Assembly: GCF_900536025.1 (NCBI RefSeq)
Contig: NZ_UNOZ01000007.1
Span: 207,861 to 271,860, forward strand
DNA length: 64,000 nt
Reading direction: 5' to 3'
Source of the DNA: Pseudomonas reidholzensis
Lineage (GTDB): Bacteria; Pseudomonadota; Gammaproteobacteria; Pseudomonadales; Pseudomonadaceae
Shown here piece by piece: positions 8,262 to 16,873 of this stretch. How positions within the stretch are numbered: position 1 is the stretch's first letter; each line of letters opens with the position of its first letter. The position numbers and the translations under genes are program-made. The notes beneath the pieces are model-generated. The model had not been told where the DNA came from. It made no database searches and was given only the letters and a program-made list of their open reading frames with translations.

Positions 8262-8768
8262 ATGTTCAGTAAGGCAGTAGCGCTCGCACTTGTCCCGGTG
8301 GGGACCGCATTGCTGGCAGGCGCAATCCTGCCCTTCCAGGCCGCCAGTAACGCAGCAGTGGGCCGGGCCTTGGGGCACCCGCTTTGGGGGGCGTTGACCT
8401 CGTTGATGGTCAGCGCCGTCGTGGTGGTGATTGCCCTGTTGGTCCTGCGGGTATCCGCGCCTGATGTGCACAAGGCCTTGCAGGGATCCTGGTGGTTATG
8501 GATCGGCGGCATTCTGGGCGCCGTGTATGTCGGCAGCGCAACGGCAATCACGCCCCAGCTGGGGGCTAGCGGATTCCTGATGCTGGTTGTCGCGGGACAG
8601 ATCGTGGCGTCTGTCCTGGTTGACCATTTCGGGTTGATGGGGCTGTCCAACAAACCGATCACGTTCACGCGACTGGCAGGTGTGGTGCTCATCTTTGCGG
8701 GTGTGTGGCTGGTTCAGGGCCTTGGCACGCCAACAGTTGCGAGCAGCGCTAGCCAGATCAGTCAGTAA
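8262..8768 (+). CDS. DMT-superfamily membrane protein, YdcZ/DUF606 family
   Basis: A 168-residue protein of about five transmembrane helices. The opening LAGAILPFQAASNAAVGRAL and the later GASGFLMLVVAGQIVASVLV with HFGL are characteristic of the YdcZ (DUF606) family, half-size relatives of drug/metabolite transporters. AAAGGGGA precedes the ATG. It stands alone and converges on a LysR gene. Substrate unknown. Confidence 0.8.
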   Translation: MFSKAVALALVPVGTALLAGAILPFQAASNAAVGRALGHPLWGALTSLMVSAVVVVIALLVLRVSAPDVHKALQGSWWLWIGGILGAVYVGSATAITPQLGASGFLMLVVAGQIVASVLVDHFGLMGLSNKPITFTRLAGVVLIFAGVWLVQGLGTPTVASSASQISQ

Positions 8769-8855
8769 TACGCCCTACCCGCTCATGAAGAACTGGAACG
8801 GTTCAGACTCAAGGCAGGCGATACAAGATGAACTTCGTAAAACTTCAGCGTGATG

Positions 8856-9761
8856 TCAGCTGAGCTGAGCGCACTCGAACACGGCTTCCCGCAGCCAGCG
8901 GTGCGCGGCATCACCCGCTTTCCTGGCGTGCCAGGCTTGTCGATAGGCGAACCGCGGGAGATCAATGGGCGGTTGGAACTGGCGCAGCGATTTATGCTTA
9001 CGCATCGGGCCTACTGCGCGGCTGGCAACCGTGAGAATCAGATCGGTACCCGCAAGCACTTCAACCGCCGCACTCCAGTGCGGCAATGCCAGGGCAATGT
9101 GACGCTTCAACCCCCGACTGGCCAACGCCTGCTCGATCTCATCGTTCGCATCGGGGCGCAGCGCGAGCATCACATGCGGGCGCGACAACCAATCGTCCAG
9201 TGACAGACCACCCTGCGCTGGCAGTACCTGTTTATCAGCAAGGCTGATGAAGCCCTCTGAAAATAGATCCTGAAGCGCAATGGCAGGCGGAACCTCGGGA
9301 AAGAGGCCCAGCGCCAGGTCGACTTCACCGTCCAACAGCTGAGAAATCATCATTTCTCGACTGGCCTGGCTGATAGCCAGATCAATACCCGGTGCCTCGT
9401 TGCGGATCTTGCGGGTCAGCGCGGGCAAAAGGATTTTTGCTGCATAGTCCGAGAGCGACAATCGAAAACGGCCCTTCGCCGTCGCTGGCTCGAATGCCGG
9501 GGCGCCCAGCAGCGAGTTCAGATGGCCCAAGGCATCCTCGAGCGGCCGAGCCAGCGCTTGCGCCCTCGCCGTCAAAACCATCGCCCCGTTTCGCCGAATG
9601 AGCAATGGATCGTCGAAATGGGCTCTGAGCAACCCGAGTGCATGGCTGACGGCAGGCTGGCTTTTATGCAGCCGGACAGAGGCTCGCGTGACGTGTTTCT
9701 CAGCCAATAACGCATGAAGCGTTACCAGCATGTTGAGGTCGATTCTGCGCAGCTCATCCAT
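8856..9761 (-). CDS. LysR family transcriptional regulator
   Basis: The 301-residue protein opens MDELRRIDLNMLVTLHALL, with helix-turn-helix HVTRASVRLHKSQPAVSHAL (about 22-41), then a periplasmic-binding-protein-like effector domain. The start follows the usual NodD/NahR-like N-terminus; an upstream in-frame TTG (9797) adds 12 residues without homology. It diverges from the GNAT gene at 9912 with a 150-base gap and converges with the YdcZ-type gene, so either could be its target. The coinducer cannot be read. Confidence 0.8.
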   Translation of the reverse strand: MDELRRIDLNMLVTLHALLAEKHVTRASVRLHKSQPAVSHALGLLRAHFDDPLLIRRNGAMVLTARAQALARPLEDALGHLNSLLGAPAFEPATAKGRFRLSLSDYAAKILLPALTRKIRNEAPGIDLAISQASREMMISQLLDGEVDLALGLFPEVPPAIALQDLFSEGFISLADKQVLPAQGGLSLDDWLSRPHVMLALRPDANDEIEQALASRGLKRHIALALPHWSAAVEVLAGTDLILTVASRAVGPMRKHKSLRQFQPPIDLPRFAYRQAWHARKAGDAAHRWLREAVFECAQLS

Positions 9762-9911
9762 GCAATGAATACTCGAGTCGCTAGCCAGTGAGTTCAATCA
9801 AAATAACACATGAACAGGCACCTACGCCGTCACGGCCAAGCCATTGCAAAGACGTCTGAAGGTGCCATAGGCTGCTTACTTTCGACCGATGCTACTGACG
9901 CTGGAGAAACG

Positions 9912-10403
9912 ATGAGCGAATCACAAGGATGTGTAGGGTTTTCCGGTCTGGAGTGTCGGCCTGTTGGGCCTTCGGACGCAGAAATGATCAGCGCGCATCG
10001 CCAGGAAATGTTCCTTGAGGCGGGTGGGGATCCTGAAAACCTGCAGCTCATGACTCAGCACTTTCGCCCCTGGCTGGAGGAGCGGCTCGGTGATGGTCGG
10101 TATTACGGATTCAAACTCCTGGACGGCGATCAACCGGTCGCAGCCATTGGCCTGATGAGCATTGATTGGCCTCCCCATCCATCGCACCCAACCCTGGACA
10201 AGCGTGGGTACGTGTTGAATGTGTTCGTCCAGCCGGCCTACCGCCGCCGAGGCCTGGCGTCGGCCTTGATGCAAGCTGCTGACGCCGAGTTCGCTCGCCG
10301 AGGCATCACCTTCGCAGTCTTGCACGCCACCGAGACGGGCAAACCGGTGTATGAGCAAAGCGGTTGGGCGGGGACATCGGAAATGGCCAAATTCATTAGT
10401 TGA
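9912..10403 (+). CDS. GNAT family N-acetyltransferase
   Basis: A 163-residue acetyltransferase with the acetyl-CoA-binding segment VFVQPAYRRRGLASALMQAA (motif A, Q/RxxGxA) and a C-terminal GKPVYEQSGW motif. The ATG at 9912 is preceded by CTGGAGAAACG, a good ribosome site; a start at 9810 would add 34 unrelated residues. Substrate not predictable. It converges on the glycosidase-like gene at 10472. Confidence 0.8.
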   Translation: MSESQGCVGFSGLECRPVGPSDAEMISAHRQEMFLEAGGDPENLQLMTQHFRPWLEERLGDGRYYGFKLLDGDQPVAAIGLMSIDWPPHPSHPTLDKRGYVLNVFVQPAYRRRGLASALMQAADAEFARRGITFAVLHATETGKPVYEQSGWAGTSEMAKFIS

Positions 10404-10471
10404 TGGTGACCGCTTTCGACCCAAAGCTGCCCTTCGAAAAATACGCGGCGCATTCACACCCCCCCCTAGGC

Positions 10472-11578
10472 TTATGGAACCTGCAAAGCTTGCATGGCCT
10501 GGCTCAGCGGATGAAAGGCCGCGCGGGTCCCTTCCCCGTCGGCGTAGCCAAACACCCCCGCCGGGCAGTAACGGCCGTCATCCCAGCCTGGATAATCCAA
10601 AAAGGGGTACCAGCAGAGCCCATGCACTGCAATGCCCCGCGCCCGGGCAAAGGCCAGCTGCTCGGCCACATAGGCCAGCCACGGCACCCGCTGATCACCC
10701 TCCGCCCCGGTTTCGGCCAGTAGCAGCGGGCGCTTGTAACGCCACCAGACCTCGGCCAGCATGCCCACCAGCGGCCGATAGCCCGGTTCGCCGCGACACA
10801 CTCGCTCGCCATCGAGGAACCACTGGTTCTGTGGGTAGTAATTGACGCCCAGAATGTCCAGGTACTCTTCCCTTCCGCCCAGCCCCGGCCATTGTCGCCC
10901 TGCCAGCAGGTCCCAGGCTTCGAATTGGGACAGCCTGTAGGCCTCGGCTGCTTTGATTTCGTCTGCCCTGCTCGTAGCCGCGAGCACATTGATCAACGGA
11001 TCGCACTGGACGAACCGCGCCTGAGGCGCATGCCGGCGTACGGCGTCGATGGCGGCGATGCTGGCCCGCACCAATTGATGCTTGAGCTCTTGCCCGCGCC
11101 CGTGGGCACCAGGGTTGAAGTAGCCGACCTGGCCGCCCGCCCAGCTCCAGAACGATATCTCATTGATCGGCGACAAAAACGGCACCGCCACGCCTTCCGA
11201 CACCATCACTTGGGCCACGGCCCCCGCAAACCGCGCGAAGCGTTCGACGAAGCTCGGGCTCCAGACGTCGACACCGTCCGGGTAGCCGTAATGCGCCAGG
11301 TCCCAGATCACCTGCAGATTGCACGCCCGGGCCGCCCGTAACATCGGCAGGAAACTGCTCCAGTCGTAATGCCCGGGACGGGGTTCGATCAGGTGCCAGC
11401 GCAAACCGTCACGGGCGCAGCCGATACCCAAGGCCGCCAGGCCCTGGTAATCCTGTAGGGCCCAGCGAGCGTGCCCGGTGCTGGCGAGCACATCGACCCG
11501 CTGGCCGTCACCGCGGCGCTGGCTGGCGCATTCGTAACCAGCCATCAAAAACGAGCGGAATGGGCTCTCGGCGGTCAT
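10472..11578 (-). CDS. Glycoside hydrolase-like (beta-glucosidase type) protein
   Basis: This 368-residue TIM-barrel protein has two well-placed glutamates typical of clan GH-A: E140 in SPINEISFWSW (acid/base, after an asparagine) and E289 in LLLAETGAEG (nucleophile). ARDGLRWHLIEPRPGHYDW (about 55-73) is another clan GH-A feature. No signal peptide is seen, so it is probably cytoplasmic. It is last in a run with manganese catalase, glycosyltransferase and UDP-galactopyranose mutase, and its start overlaps the mutase stop by four bases (ATGA). A role in trimming or making a galactofuranose-containing polysaccharide or glycoside is inferred. Confidence 0.75.
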   Translation of the reverse strand: MTAESPFRSFLMAGYECASQRRGDGQRVDVLASTGHARWALQDYQGLAALGIGCARDGLRWHLIEPRPGHYDWSSFLPMLRAARACNLQVIWDLAHYGYPDGVDVWSPSFVERFARFAGAVAQVMVSEGVAVPFLSPINEISFWSWAGGQVGYFNPGAHGRGQELKHQLVRASIAAIDAVRRHAPQARFVQCDPLINVLAATSRADEIKAAEAYRLSQFEAWDLLAGRQWPGLGGREEYLDILGVNYYPQNQWFLDGERVCRGEPGYRPLVGMLAEVWWRYKRPLLLAETGAEGDQRVPWLAYVAEQLAFARARGIAVHGLCWYPFLDYPGWDDGRYCPAGVFGYADGEGTRAAFHPLSQAMQALQVP

Positions 11579-12753
11579 TTGCCGGCGGCCACGCTGACCT
11601 GCTCCTCAGCCAGCGTCGCCTGCTCGATGCGCTGGTAGAGCGCCAGCGCCTGCCCCACCACCTGGTCCATGTTGTAGTACTTGTAAGTGCCCAGCCGGCC
11701 CAGAAACGTGACTCCTGGCGTGGCATCGGCCAGCGCCTTGTAGCGCTGATACAGCTCGGCGTTGGCCTTGCGTGGGATGGGGTAGTACGGATCGCCCTCG
11801 GCGCAGGGGAACTCGTAGCTGATGCTGGTCATGGGATGGACCTGACCGGTCAGGTGTTTGTACTCGGTAATCCGCGTGTAGGGCACTGTGGGGTCCGGGT
11901 AATTGACCACCGCCACCGGCTGGAACTGTGACTGCGGCAGGGTCTCATGGGCGAACCGCAATGATCGGTAGGGCAAGCGCCCCAGGCAGAAGCCGAAGTA
12001 CTCGTCGATGGGACCGCAGAAGATGACGTGGCGAAAGCGCGAGCGCTCACGCACCGTGGTGAAATCAACCCCCAGCAGCACCTCGATGCCCGGTTGGTCG
12101 AGCATCCGCTCGAACAGCGCCGTGTAACCGTGCAGCGGCATCATCTGCAGGCTATCGGTAAAGTACCGGTCATCACGGTTGGTTCGCGTGGGCACCCTGG
12201 CGGTCACCGACTTGTCCAGTTGTGAAGGGTCCAGGCCCCATTGCTTGCGGGTATAACCCTGAAAGAACTTTTCGTACAGCTCGCGGCCGATCTGGTTGAT
12301 TACCACGTCCTCGGAGGTGCGGATCATGCTCACCGGCTCCGCGCGCTGGGCCAGAAACGTCTCGGCCTCGGCTTCGTTCATCGACAGGCCGAACAGCCCG
12401 TTGAGCGTGTCCAGGTTGATCGGGATCGGCAACAGATGCCCGTCCACCTGGGCCAGCACGCGATGCTCATAGACACGCCACTGGGTGAAGCGCGACAGGT
12501 AATCGACAATCCGTTGGGCATTGGTGTGGAAGATATGGGGGCCATAGCGATGCACCATCACCCCCGCCGCGTCGAGGTGGTCGTAGGCGTTGCCCCCGAC
12601 GTGATCGCGACGGTCGATCAACAGCACGCGCTTGCCGGCCCCGGCGGCCAGCCGCTCGGCTATGACGCTGCCGGCAAAACCGGCGCCGACGATCAGATAG
12701 TCATAGGGCTCGCAGGCTGTGGTTTGCAGACGCTCTAGCGTGATCTGAAACAT
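11575..12753 (-). CDS. glf: UDP-galactopyranose mutase
   Basis: A 392-residue flavoprotein interconverting UDP-galactopyranose and UDP-galactofuranose. It shows the FAD-binding motif YDYLIVGAGFAGSVIAERLA (about 17-36), RRDHVGGNAYD, HRYGPHIFHT, and the C-terminal ALADATPGVTFLGRLGTYKY segment that closes the flavin site. AAGGAG stands 10 bases before the ATG at 12753. The gene overlaps the glycosyltransferase end by 19 bases. Galactofuranose is rare in pseudomonads, so an accessory surface glycan or glycolipid is likely. Confidence 0.9.
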   Translation of the reverse strand: MFQITLERLQTTACEPYDYLIVGAGFAGSVIAERLAAGAGKRVLLIDRRDHVGGNAYDHLDAAGVMVHRYGPHIFHTNAQRIVDYLSRFTQWRVYEHRVLAQVDGHLLPIPINLDTLNGLFGLSMNEAEAETFLAQRAEPVSMIRTSEDVVINQIGRELYEKFFQGYTRKQWGLDPSQLDKSVTARVPTRTNRDDRYFTDSLQMMPLHGYTALFERMLDQPGIEVLLGVDFTTVRERSRFRHVIFCGPIDEYFGFCLGRLPYRSLRFAHETLPQSQFQPVAVVNYPDPTVPYTRITEYKHLTGQVHPMTSISYEFPCAEGDPYYPIPRKANAELYQRYKALADATPGVTFLGRLGTYKYYNMDQVVGQALALYQRIEQATLAEEQVSVAAGK

Positions 12754-13907
12754 TCGACCTGCTCCTTCATGGCATTGCAGGTGGCGTCCCATGACATGCC
12801 CTTCAGCGCCGCGTCGGCGTGCGCCGCCACGTGGCCGTCGGCCTTGGCGGCCAGGGCGCACTCCACGGCCTCGATAAACGCCGGTGCGTCCTCGGCGATG
12901 GTGACCACTGCACAGTCGCCGTAGCGGCTCACCACGTCACGGATGGGCGTGGACACCACCGGGCACCCGCCGGCCAGGTACTCCGGGGTCTTGGTCGGGC
13001 TGATGTAACGGGTGGACGCGTTGAGGGCAAAGGGCATCAACGCCACCTCCCAACCAGACAGGTAGGCAGGCAACTGCGCGTATGACTTCGCCCCCAAGTA
13101 GTGAATGTTGGCGTAGCGGGGCAAGCTCGCCGGGTCGATCTTGACCACCGGCCCGATCAGCACGACCTGCCATTGCGGCTGCTGCCGCGCCAGCTCGGCC
13201 ACCAGTTCGATGTCGAAACGCTCATCGATCACCCCGAAGAAACCCAGCCGCGGGTGGCCGATCGAGGCCTGGTCAGCCGGCTCCGGCAGACCCTCGCGCG
13301 CCGCGGCGAAGTGCTCGATATCGACACTGCTGGGCATCGCGTGGGCATTGCCGTGCTGGCGTCGCTTGGCTTCCCACAGGCTATAGCCCCCGGTGAACAC
13401 CACATCCGCCCGGGCCATCAGGCGTCGCTCGTTGTCGATCAGTTCCGGCGGTGCGCCAAGAAAGGCCGACAGCTCATCCATGCAATCGAAGACGGTCACC
13501 TGCGCCTGCAGGTGGTCGGTGAACACCAGGCTCATGGGCGTGAGGTACCACAGCAGCAATTCGCTCAAGGGTTGGCGGGCCAGGTATCCATCGAGCAGTT
13601 CGCGCTGGGCCGCTGTGATCTGCTGCGGGCTCAGCCCGTGTGGCAAATGCGGGACCAGCACGTGGACACCGCGGACCGGTGAAGACACGTCCAGGTGCAG
13701 GGCCACGCTACCGAACACCGGCTCCTCGAAAAACACGACATCGTAGCTGTGGCGCAACCGCGACATCACATGCTGCGGTCGCTGGTAGACAAAGCCCCAG
13801 CGTAGGTGGGACAGGCACAACAGTGTCGGACGAGCCGCCGCCGTGCGCGGACGAGCATTGGCCAAGGGAGATGAAGAAATCGATTGAGGCTGCGCCTGAA
13901 TATTCAT
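12735..13907 (-). CDS. Glycosyltransferase, GT4-like
   Basis: A 390-residue protein with a two-Rossmann layout. The N-terminal LCLSHLRWGFVYQRPQHVM is typical of family 1/4-like glycosyltransferases that sit beside UDP-galactopyranose mutases. The C-terminal half has RLGFFGVIDERFDIELV and the sugar-nucleotide loop SPTKTPEYLAGGCPVVSTPI. Its ATG at 13907 overlaps the stop of the small upstream ORF (ATGA). It probably transfers a sugar, perhaps galactofuranose, to a lipid or glycan acceptor. An upstream in-frame start (14036) would run through that small ORF and is rejected. Confidence 0.8.
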   Translation of the reverse strand: MNIQAQPQSISSSPLANARPRTAAARPTLLCLSHLRWGFVYQRPQHVMSRLRHSYDVVFFEEPVFGSVALHLDVSSPVRGVHVLVPHLPHGLSPQQITAAQRELLDGYLARQPLSELLLWYLTPMSLVFTDHLQAQVTVFDCMDELSAFLGAPPELIDNERRLMARADVVFTGGYSLWEAKRRQHGNAHAMPSSVDIEHFAAAREGLPEPADQASIGHPRLGFFGVIDERFDIELVAELARQQPQWQVVLIGPVVKIDPASLPRYANIHYLGAKSYAQLPAYLSGWEVALMPFALNASTRYISPTKTPEYLAGGCPVVSTPIRDVVSRYGDCAVVTIAEDAPAFIEAVECALAAKADGHVAAHADAALKGMSWDATCNAMKEQVECFRSR

Positions 13908-14131
13908 TGGGCTGTCCGCCTTGGAGGAGTGTTGCCAGTGGCACTGGAGGATCGCGAAGGCTCGGGCAAGTCGTTGGCAAGCAATGTCCCGACCCCGAAA
14001 ACGGTCAATGCGGCTCTTACCCGCAATGCCCTGCACGCCAGGCGCGACTCCATTTCAAAATCCGCCAGGGCCTCGCACAACACCTGTTCGAGGCCCTGTT
14101 TGGCTTTGTCACGCTTTACCGGAGTGGGCAT
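13904..14131 (-). CDS. Small hypothetical protein coupled to the glycosyltransferase
   Basis: A 75-residue ORF between the manganese catalase stop (14138) and the glycosyltransferase start. Its stop overlaps the next ATG as ATGA, the same coupling seen at the mutase/glycosidase junction, which supports it being translated. The N-terminal half is charged and helical (RDKAKQGLEQVLCEALADFE), then comes a short hydrophobic stretch and a Ser/Pro/Arg-rich tail. No family recognised. Confidence 0.5.
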   Translation of the reverse strand: MPTPVKRDKAKQGLEQVLCEALADFEMESRLACRALRVRAALTVFGVGTLLANDLPEPSRSSSATGNTPPRRTAQ

Positions 14132-14137
14132 GGTGGG

Positions 14138-15022
14138 CTACTCGCTGTCGCGGCCTTGCACCAGCCCCGAACCCAGGTCGGCACCGGTAATCGGGTTGCT
14201 GTCTGGCTGAGACGTGGTACGCCGTTTCATCGCCTCCACGGCTTCGGACTCCATCCGGGACAGGGTCACCGAGGCGCTGCCATCACCTCCGTCCACCGCT
14301 GGGGCGGGATCCTCGACATAGTCCCACTCGCTGCCTTCGTTCCACGGGCCGCGCACGTTGGGCTCACCGGACATGTTGTAATACTTGTTGGTGAACTCGG
14401 GCACGCCGGGCAGCTTGCCCTGCGGGAAGTTTGGCTGGATGGCGTGCAGCGCTTTTTCGAATGACAGCTGGTGGGCGATCTCACGGGTCATGAGAAAGCC
14501 CAAGGCCTCTCTGACGCCGGCATCATCGGTCACATTCATCAACCGCTCGTAGACGATCTTGGCCCGCGCTTCAGCAGCGATGTTCGAACGGAAGTCGGCA
14601 GTAGGCTCGCCGATGGTATCGATATAGGCCGCGCTCCAAGGCACCCCGGCCGAGTTGGTCAGCGGCGCGCCGGCACCATAAAGAATGCTGGTGATGTGCG
14701 AGTCGTTGCCCGCGCCGTTGATGGCACGGTAGAGCTCGCCCTCTTCTTCGACCCCTTCAGCCAGGCGGCCCTTGGCCCCCTTGTTGAGCATGACGATGAT
14801 CGAACCGACGATCTCGAGATGGCTCAACTCCTCCGTGGCGATATCCATGAGCAGGTCTTTACGTCCCGGGTCATCTTCGGCCAAGGCTTGGGTGAAATAT
14901 CGACCTGCGGCAGCCAGTTCTCCTTGAGCGCCGCCAAACTGTTCCAGCAGCAGGTTGGCCAAGCCTGGATTGGGCTGGGCCACGCGAACGGTATATTGCA
15001 AGCGTTTGTTATGAATAAACAT
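14138..15022 (-). CDS. Manganese (non-haem) catalase
   Basis: A 294-residue ferritin-like protein that disproportionates hydrogen peroxide with a di-manganese centre. Expected ligands are visible: E35 in GAQGELAAA, E65 and H68 in ATEELSHLE, a later glutamate in IAAEARAK and histidine in REIAHQLSFEKAL. The ATG at 15022 has GGAGG seven bases upstream; a GTG four codons earlier lies in the ribosome site. It leads the run with glycan genes, an unusual pairing of peroxide defence and surface sugar synthesis. General stress control is plausible but no promoter motif was confirmed. Confidence 0.9.
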   Translation of the reverse strand: MFIHNKRLQYTVRVAQPNPGLANLLLEQFGGAQGELAAAGRYFTQALAEDDPGRKDLLMDIATEELSHLEIVGSIIVMLNKGAKGRLAEGVEEEGELYRAINGAGNDSHITSILYGAGAPLTNSAGVPWSAAYIDTIGEPTADFRSNIAAEARAKIVYERLMNVTDDAGVREALGFLMTREIAHQLSFEKALHAIQPNFPQGKLPGVPEFTNKYYNMSGEPNVRGPWNEGSEWDYVEDPAPAVDGGDGSASVTLSRMESEAVEAMKRRTTSQPDSNPITGADLGSGLVQGRDSE

Positions 15023-15225
15023 AGTTGCCTCCACGACAAATACAGCGCGGTAAATACTATTATCTGCCGTGCGTTATTGTGGGAGCGAAGCGATGATGAG
15101 ATCGTGCCGAGTGGCAGACGAAAGGCGAAATTAAATTAATCCCGTAATAACGCGCCCCATTAATTAGCGCACCCTGATCAATTAAGCGGCGTTACTACGA
15201 AAACAAGCGGCGGGCGTGTGATTTA

Positions 15226-15486
15226 TCAACGCACGCGGGGTCGATAATCCTCCCCGGCGACTGCGCGCAAATAAGCGGCGTCTGCACGGATACGTAAATC
15301 ACGCCACTCTTGCCAAGTGATGATGCCTTGCCGGTCCATTTCATCCGCTTGGCGAAGAAGATCCTCGTGATATTCATCCGGCGCATTCATGCGCAATTTT
15401 CTGTTGTCTAAAATGCCGTACCAAACGGCCAACGCATTGAGTTTGAGGCGTTGTGAATCGGTAAGGACGTCTTGAAAAGTTCGCAT
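15226..15486 (-). CDS. Small hypothetical protein
   Basis: An 86-residue soluble, charged, mostly helical protein (QRLKLNALAVWYGILDNRKL; LLRQADEMDRQGIITWQEW). Composition and codon use look like a genuine Pseudomonas gene and it stands alone in its region. There is no signal peptide or transmembrane segment. Function unknown. Confidence 0.6.
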   Translation of the reverse strand: MRTFQDVLTDSQRLKLNALAVWYGILDNRKLRMNAPDEYHEDLLRQADEMDRQGIITWQEWRDLRIRADAAYLRAVAGEDYRPRVR

Positions 15487-15905
15487 GGCGGCATCTCGCG
15501 CGTAGATGCGCGGTTAAGTGGCCCTGCTAAAAGAAGTTCATCAGAGTGGGCTGAGCGGAATATGTGCCGCTTGGCTGAACGTATGGCTACGCCCAACAGA
15601 CGGCTGAAAAATCAGATTTCCCCCCTTCCTTGTAGTCCATTTCCCAAACATACTTCTGCCGCCTTTTTTCCGTTGCGGTCGCTCTGGCTGGGTTCTAGTC
15701 TCGGCGGGTCGTTGCTCATCAACGATACAGCTTTGACAGGCTGTGACGGTAAATCGTGTGCGGCTCGCCTTTATGGCGGCTGTACGTGCGGGCACGCTTG
15801 CGTGCGCCGGAACTTTACGATTTCCGCCGGTCTGTCAACCCACGTACAGCTGCCACCCTTCTGTTTGACAGCAGGCAGGTGATTGCACCTTAAAGGTAAA
15901 TCGTC
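15487..15905. other. Intergenic region before the DUF6124 gene
   Basis: A 419-base gap. A plus-strand frame at 15472-15882 is open but Cys-, Ser- and Arg-rich, with no ribosome site or plausible fold, so it is not called as a gene. The right half folds strongly (see 15775-15854). The left half shows nothing recognisable. Confidence 0.5.
15775..15854 (+). promoter_or_regulatory. Predicted structured leader RNA upstream of the DUF6124 gene
   Basis: GGCGGCTGTACGTG (15775-15788) pairs with CACGTACAGCTGCC (15841-15854) as a 14-base stem with one G-U pair. The stem encloses two hairpins: GCACG-CTTG-CGTGC (15792-15805) and CGGAA-N9-TTCCG (15808-15826). The result resembles a three-way junction. It ends 51 bases before the DUF6124 start codon on the same strand. 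The folding is read directly; a riboregulatory role is inference. Confidence 0.5.
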
Positions 15906-16148
15906 ATGCTGAAGATCGTTCCCGATCCGCCCCACAGTCCTCACTCCCTCGAAGACACAATCCTCCAGGCCACCGAGTACGCGCTGTGCGCGCAGACCGT
16001 CGCCCATCAGGCAATCATGCTGCAGCCCAGATCACCCGTTTCGGTGCTGATGATGGCGGTGACGCATGAGCTTGAGACGCTGCGCATGCTGCTCGAGTCG
16101 GCGTTGATCCAGGTGCAGGTGCCGGCAGCGCCGCGGCCGGTGCACTGA
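15906..16148 (+). CDS. DUF6124 family small protein
   Basis: An 80-residue protein opening MLKIVPDPP, like the MFKVTPNPP start of the Pseudomonas-specific DUF6124 proteins. The rest is helical (VSVLMMAVTHELETLRMLLE). AAAGGTAAATCGTC precedes the ATG. It follows a folded leader and is followed by a DUF3077 gene, a common genus-specific pairing. Function unknown. Confidence 0.75.
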   Translation: MLKIVPDPPHSPHSLEDTILQATEYALCAQTVAHQAIMLQPRSPVSVLMMAVTHELETLRMLLESALIQVQVPAAPRPVH

Positions 16149-16171
16149 GGCCCACGTGATGTGTCGTCTGT

Positions 16172-16271
16172 TCGGGCCCAATCGCGGGCAAGCCCGCTCC
16201 TACAGGGGCAGCGCAAGCATTGGCATCGCGCGCGCGCTGTAGGAGCGGGCTTGCCCGCGATAGGGCCCGGT
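16172..16271. repeat. Pair of inverted REP elements
   Basis: ATCGCGGGCAAGCCCGCTCC and, in reverse orientation, GGAGCGGGCTTGCCCGCGAT flank about 42 bases. Outer GGGCCC bases extend the pairing. This is the P. putida-type REP core in the usual head-to-head form, between the DUF6124 and DUF3077 genes. Confidence 0.9.
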
Positions 16272-16302
16272 CAGGCACTGATGATTTCAGGGAGAGTGCC
16301 CC

Positions 16303-16572
16303 ATGAGCACAGAAGAAAACACACCCAACACCACCGTCGGCAAAACCCGGTTCTACCAGGGCGAAGGCATGACCCAACCGTTGTTCTGCATCGAGCCCGG
16401 CATCCCTTGCCAACATGCCCGTGAGCAAGCCTCGGAACTGCTCGGCGTTGTCCGGGAGTTGACCATCACCGGCGTGATGGAAGACAACCCGCAACTGGTG
16501 TGGGCATCGCACTACCTGAGCGCACTGGCCAAGGCGCTGTTGGATGATGCCGAGTTGGGCATGGCGCACTAA
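16303..16572 (+). CDS. DUF3077 family small protein
   Basis: An 89-residue protein with the family pattern TTVGKTRFYQGEG, then PLFCIEPGIPCQHAREQAS, and a helical C-terminus. CAGGGAGAGTGCCCC stands before the ATG. These proteins are frequent, multicopy and largely Pseudomonas-restricted, with no known role. A clear terminator follows. Confidence 0.8.
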   Translation: MSTEENTPNTTVGKTRFYQGEGMTQPLFCIEPGIPCQHAREQASELLGVVRELTITGVMEDNPQLVWASHYLSALAKALLDDAELGMAH

Positions 16573-16577
16573 GCGGC

Positions 16578-16612
16578 AGGCCACCCTTCACGCGTCGTCA
16601 GGGTGGCCTTTT
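16578..16612 (+). terminator. Rho-independent terminator after the DUF3077 gene
   Basis: AGGCCACCCT and AGGGTGGCCT form a perfect 10-base stem around a 12-base loop, followed by TTTT, six bases after the DUF3077 stop. Confidence 0.85.
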
Positions 16613-16873
16613 CAGCGCTGTTTCAAGTTGCATTCGGGCTGAGTTCGATCGTGAATATTTATTGGCTCAGTCTATGCTGCTAGAGAAGATCGCAGTGTAT
16701 CCGGGGCCGTTCAATGGCTTACCAGGATACGTGCCTTGGATTGCTTGAAATGTACCCCCCGAAAAGCGGACAGAGCACCGGAAAGCCTGAGCGCGGAACC
16801 GGCGCCAAACCCTGCCCGGGGAAGCGCAGCCATTAACCCAGCAACCACTCTCCCGTCCCTACAGGAATCACAC
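16613..16873. other. Intergenic region before the lipoprotein gene
   Basis: An AT-richer patch around 16650-16690 may hold the promoter for the lipoprotein gene. An in-frame extension of the lipoprotein to 16736 exists but would bury its signal peptide. Confidence 0.4.

Noticed and set aside
15472..15882. 136-residue plus-strand frame before the DUF6124 gene
   Set aside because: No ribosome site, unusual Cys/Ser/Arg composition, and half of it is explained by the RNA stem-loops.
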